From: Thunnus maccoyii
Taxonomy: Eukaryota > Chordata > Actinopteri > Scombriformes > Scombridae
Length of the DNA stretch: 64,000 nt
Direction: 5' to 3'
NCBI RefSeq assembly: GCF_910596095.1
Contig: NC_056534.1
Location: 12,905,490 to 12,969,489 of the forward strand
Shown piece by piece: positions 63,101-64,000 of the stretch (position 1 is the first letter of the stretch; every line of letters begins with the position of its first letter). The notes under the pieces are model-generated. The model made no database searches, was not told where the DNA came from, and was given only the letters and a program-made list of their open reading frames with translations. The position numbers and the translations under genes are program-made.

Positions 63101-63436
63101 ACCCCCATGTTGAACTTGGCTAAACGTGTTAATCACTGGGTCTGGGACCCTAATGAAGAGCGTACTCGCCTGGAAAGGTGGCAACAAGAGCAGGAGCGCC
63201 TCCTACAGGTACACTGGTGGAATGGTGTGTGTGCATGTAAGGCTCCATGAATGTTAACCAGAACACAGAAGTGATGGATGTGTGTGCCTATACGTGTAAG
63301 TGTATGTGTTTAAGTATTTAACACATACCTTGTGCCTCTGCAGGAGCAATACCAGAGAGAACAGGAGAAGCTGAAGAAGGAGTGGGAGAAAGCACAGCTA
63401 GAGGTGGAGGAAGAGGAGCGAAAACACAATGAAGAG
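36657..63436 (+). CDS. limch1: LIM and calponin-homology domains-containing protein 1, 3'-truncated by window
   Basis: Actin stress-fibre protein known to bind and activate non-muscle myosin II. Coding exons: 36657-36776, 44676-44746, 44854-44923, 45021-45127, 45219-45249, 45335-45442 (or 45445), 46825-46952, 47249-47319, 48944-49145, 49317-49523, 49964-50272, 50466-50738, 52569-52826, 53942-54298, 54418-54753, 56448-56801, 57096-57134, 57565-57694, 59035-59192, 59502-60330, 61110-61439, 62619-62721, 62882-62907, 63095-63208, 63344-63436. Together 4824 nt, 1608 codons, frame continuous. The CH domain occupies about residues 33-169, followed by KDD-x-ARR modules, a conserved [16 protein letters not shown] segment (about 1063-1080), and the coiled coil [25 protein letters not shown]1 rather than LMO7 is favoured by close similarity in the CH and [20 protein letters not shown] regions and by uchl1 next door. 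The LIM domain is off the right edge. Confidence 0.94.
39270..39312. repeat. (CA)n microsatellite in limch1 intron 1
   Basis: About 21 uninterrupted CA units. Confidence 0.95.
42579..42606. repeat. (CA)n microsatellite in limch1 intron 1
   Basis: About 13 CA units. A GT array of similar length follows at 42735-42763. Confidence 0.9.
43715..43945. mobile_element. hAT-like element fragment (TAGGGCTGCAAC family)
   Basis: GAAGCCAGAGAATATTTGGC, ATTTTTACTTGATAACTGAC and AATTATTAATTGAG correspond by eye to the family's distal half. Compare 11360-11771. Confidence 0.5.
44440..44632 (-). mobile_element. hAT-like element fragment, reverse orientation
   Basis: GGATAAAACAAGCAATTTGA, AGACATCAACTTGGGATCTG and the end ATAATTGTTAGTTGCGG correspond to the inverted form of the same family, just 5' of limch1 exon 2. 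Confidence 0.5.
50278..50298. repeat. (GT)n at limch1 exon 11 donor
   Basis: The exon ends at 50272. The donor reads GTTAGACGTGTGTGTGTG, a weaker GTTAGA donor followed at once by the array. Confidence 0.9.
51041..51114. repeat. (GATA)n microsatellite in limch1 intron 12
   Basis: About 18 uninterrupted GATA units, followed by GATTGATTTATTTGAC. Confidence 0.95.
53080..53475. repeat. Possible old DNA-transposon fragment in limch1 intron 13
   Basis: The right part (AAGCCAATATCAGCCGATTT, TTTATCAGTCTTGCTCTG) resembles the degenerate terminus of a teleost family with ATATCGGCC-type motifs. By eye only. Confidence 0.3.
57717..58922 (+). mobile_element. Tc1-like transposon copy in limch1 intron 18
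   Basis: The ends are inverted repeats: CACTGGCAACTTTATTAGG at 57725-57743 and CCTAATAAAGTGGCCAGTG at 58899-58917. The full right tip GAGTGTA ends in the TA expected of Tc1 insertions, while the left tip is degenerate. Total length is about 1.2 kb, the size of a full Tc1-type element. It carries a broken transposase gene. Confidence 0.85.
57880..58888 (+). pseudogene. Tc1-like transposase pseudogene
   Basis: The N-terminal part reads [20 protein letters not shown] (DNA-binding helix-turn-helix region) in one frame and ends at a stop at 58147-58149. Further stops follow between 58150 and 58270. A central part with [11 protein letters not shown] (second catalytic Asp) is open from about 58392. 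A frameshift near 58620 moves the reading to another frame, which holds [11 protein letters not shown] (third acidic residue) and ends GGPTQY. It therefore cannot encode an active enzyme. Confidence 0.85.
59782..60053 (+). repeat. limch1: Coding minisatellite in limch1 exon 20 (3 units)
   Basis: ATAGATAAAACTGCTCAACA begins units at 59782, 59881 and 59971. Units 1 and 2 are 99 and 90 bp. Unit 2 lacks 9 bp and has a few substitutions. Unit 3 is almost identical to unit 1 until about 60050. The protein repeat is [20 protein letters not shown], then [13 protein letters not shown] (about residues 1204-1293), in the Ser/Pro-rich linker after the conserved [14 protein letters not shown] segment. Confidence 0.95.
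61975..62300. repeat. Possible retroposon fragment in limch1 intron 21
   Basis: CCCTGTGGGAAAATTTATG near 62010 and TTTTGCCAGAAGGTAGAGG near 62267 are reminiscent of teleost LINE/SINE 3' parts. Low confidence. The rest of the intron (61440-62618) shows nothing else. Confidence 0.25.
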
Positions 63437-64000
63437 GTACAAACTCTCACAGACTGACTCGCTAAAAATAAAATATAGACATATATAATATATATAATAA
63501 AATATATACATGGTGTGATCTCCTGCAGCCACACTCATGTTCATAACTCAAGTTCATAAATGTCCTAGGAGATGTGATTTGGAGAAAAATCTACTCCGAA
63601 AGGAACCTTTTTGGATATACAAACTGAACATTGTGGTTTAAATGACGATTTGACATAAAACCTTATTTTAAAACATGAATGAACACAATTAAATGTCAAG
63701 CCTTTAGATGAGATGTCTCCCTAACTCAGGCTATACACAGATACTTGTCATATAGTACTAGAAAATTTATCTCACTGTACATTTTTAAAAATGTGTATCA
63801 TATATCCTGTATTCGCTATATATTTAAGTTATGTGTTTTTTTATACATAGTAGATTGTTTTGAGATATGGGTGTTTTTTGAATCATGTTTCTGTATATTT
63901 ATATACAAGAGGGGACCCAAAAATTTCCCGGAAGCCATCAATAGCACGGGAGCAGGCTGAAGTTATCGCTTGCTTTTTGTTCATTTTCTATTTTCATTCA
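63437..64000 (+). other. limch1: limch1 intron, running off the window
   Basis: Starts with GTACAAAC after exon 63344-63436. AT-rich, with a TATATA stretch near 63480-63510. No further exon is visible before the edge. Confidence 0.6.

Noticed and set aside
63908..63960. GGGGACCCAAAAATTTCCCGG near the right edge, like the start of a mariner-type element
   Set aside because: Cut off by the window. No second terminus or transposase sequence can be seen, so it cannot be supported.

Overview
The window is vertebrate nuclear DNA, most likely from a percomorph-type teleost fish. It has compact vertebrate-style genes with many GT-AG introns, abundant CA/GT, GA and GATA microsatellites, a decayed Tc1-like transposon and several short hAT-like elements. 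Three protein-coding genes can be assembled exon by exon with closed reading frames, and a fourth small gene is a candidate. No tRNA, rRNA, CRISPR array or prokaryotic feature was seen.

Layout. Positions 1-3.4 kb are gene-free, AT-rich and microsatellite-bearing. From about 3.4 to 15.6 kb, minus strand, lies a complete annexin A5 gene: 12 coding exons, 317 residues, plus a non-coding first exon. From 15.6 to 25.6 kb is a repeat-rich intergenic region. It holds a 62-codon single-pass membrane ORF on the minus strand (20166-20354, candidate smim43/Nemep), a ~690-bp tandem duplication whose second copy is split by an insertion, and a second pair of ~250-300-bp direct repeats. From 25.7 to 31.4 kb, plus strand, is complete uchl1 (9 exons, 220 residues, catalytic residues intact). 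Positions 31.4-36.2 kb are intergenic, with a 51-bp minisatellite and repeat debris. From 36.2 kb to the right edge, plus strand, is limch1. At least 25 coding exons (1608 codons) encode the CH domain, a long acidic middle with five related KDD-x-ARR modules, and coiled-coil segments. The C-terminal LIM domain lies beyond the window.

The three main genes are not an operon and have independent roles: annexin A5 in calcium-dependent phospholipid binding, UCHL1 in neuronal ubiquitin hydrolysis, and LIMCH1 in actin/myosin-II stress-fibre regulation. The order uchl1 then limch1, both on one strand, matches what I recall of human 4p13. Annexin A5 followed upstream by a tiny membrane-protein gene on the same strand resembles what I recall of human 4q27 (ANXA5-SMIM43). 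The window therefore appears to join two blocks that are far apart in human, and the junction falls in the duplicated 20.4-25.6 kb stretch.

The most interesting signals are the smim43 candidate, the modular and skippable middle of limch1 (eight consecutive symmetric phase-2 exons, two visible exon duplications and a recent in-frame coding minisatellite), the nested duplication with insertion, the Tc1 copy that fills nearly a whole limch1 intron, and CA/TG repeats beside several splice sites. All exon calls come from reading splice consensus, frame continuity and remembered family sequence. No alignment or transcript data were available.
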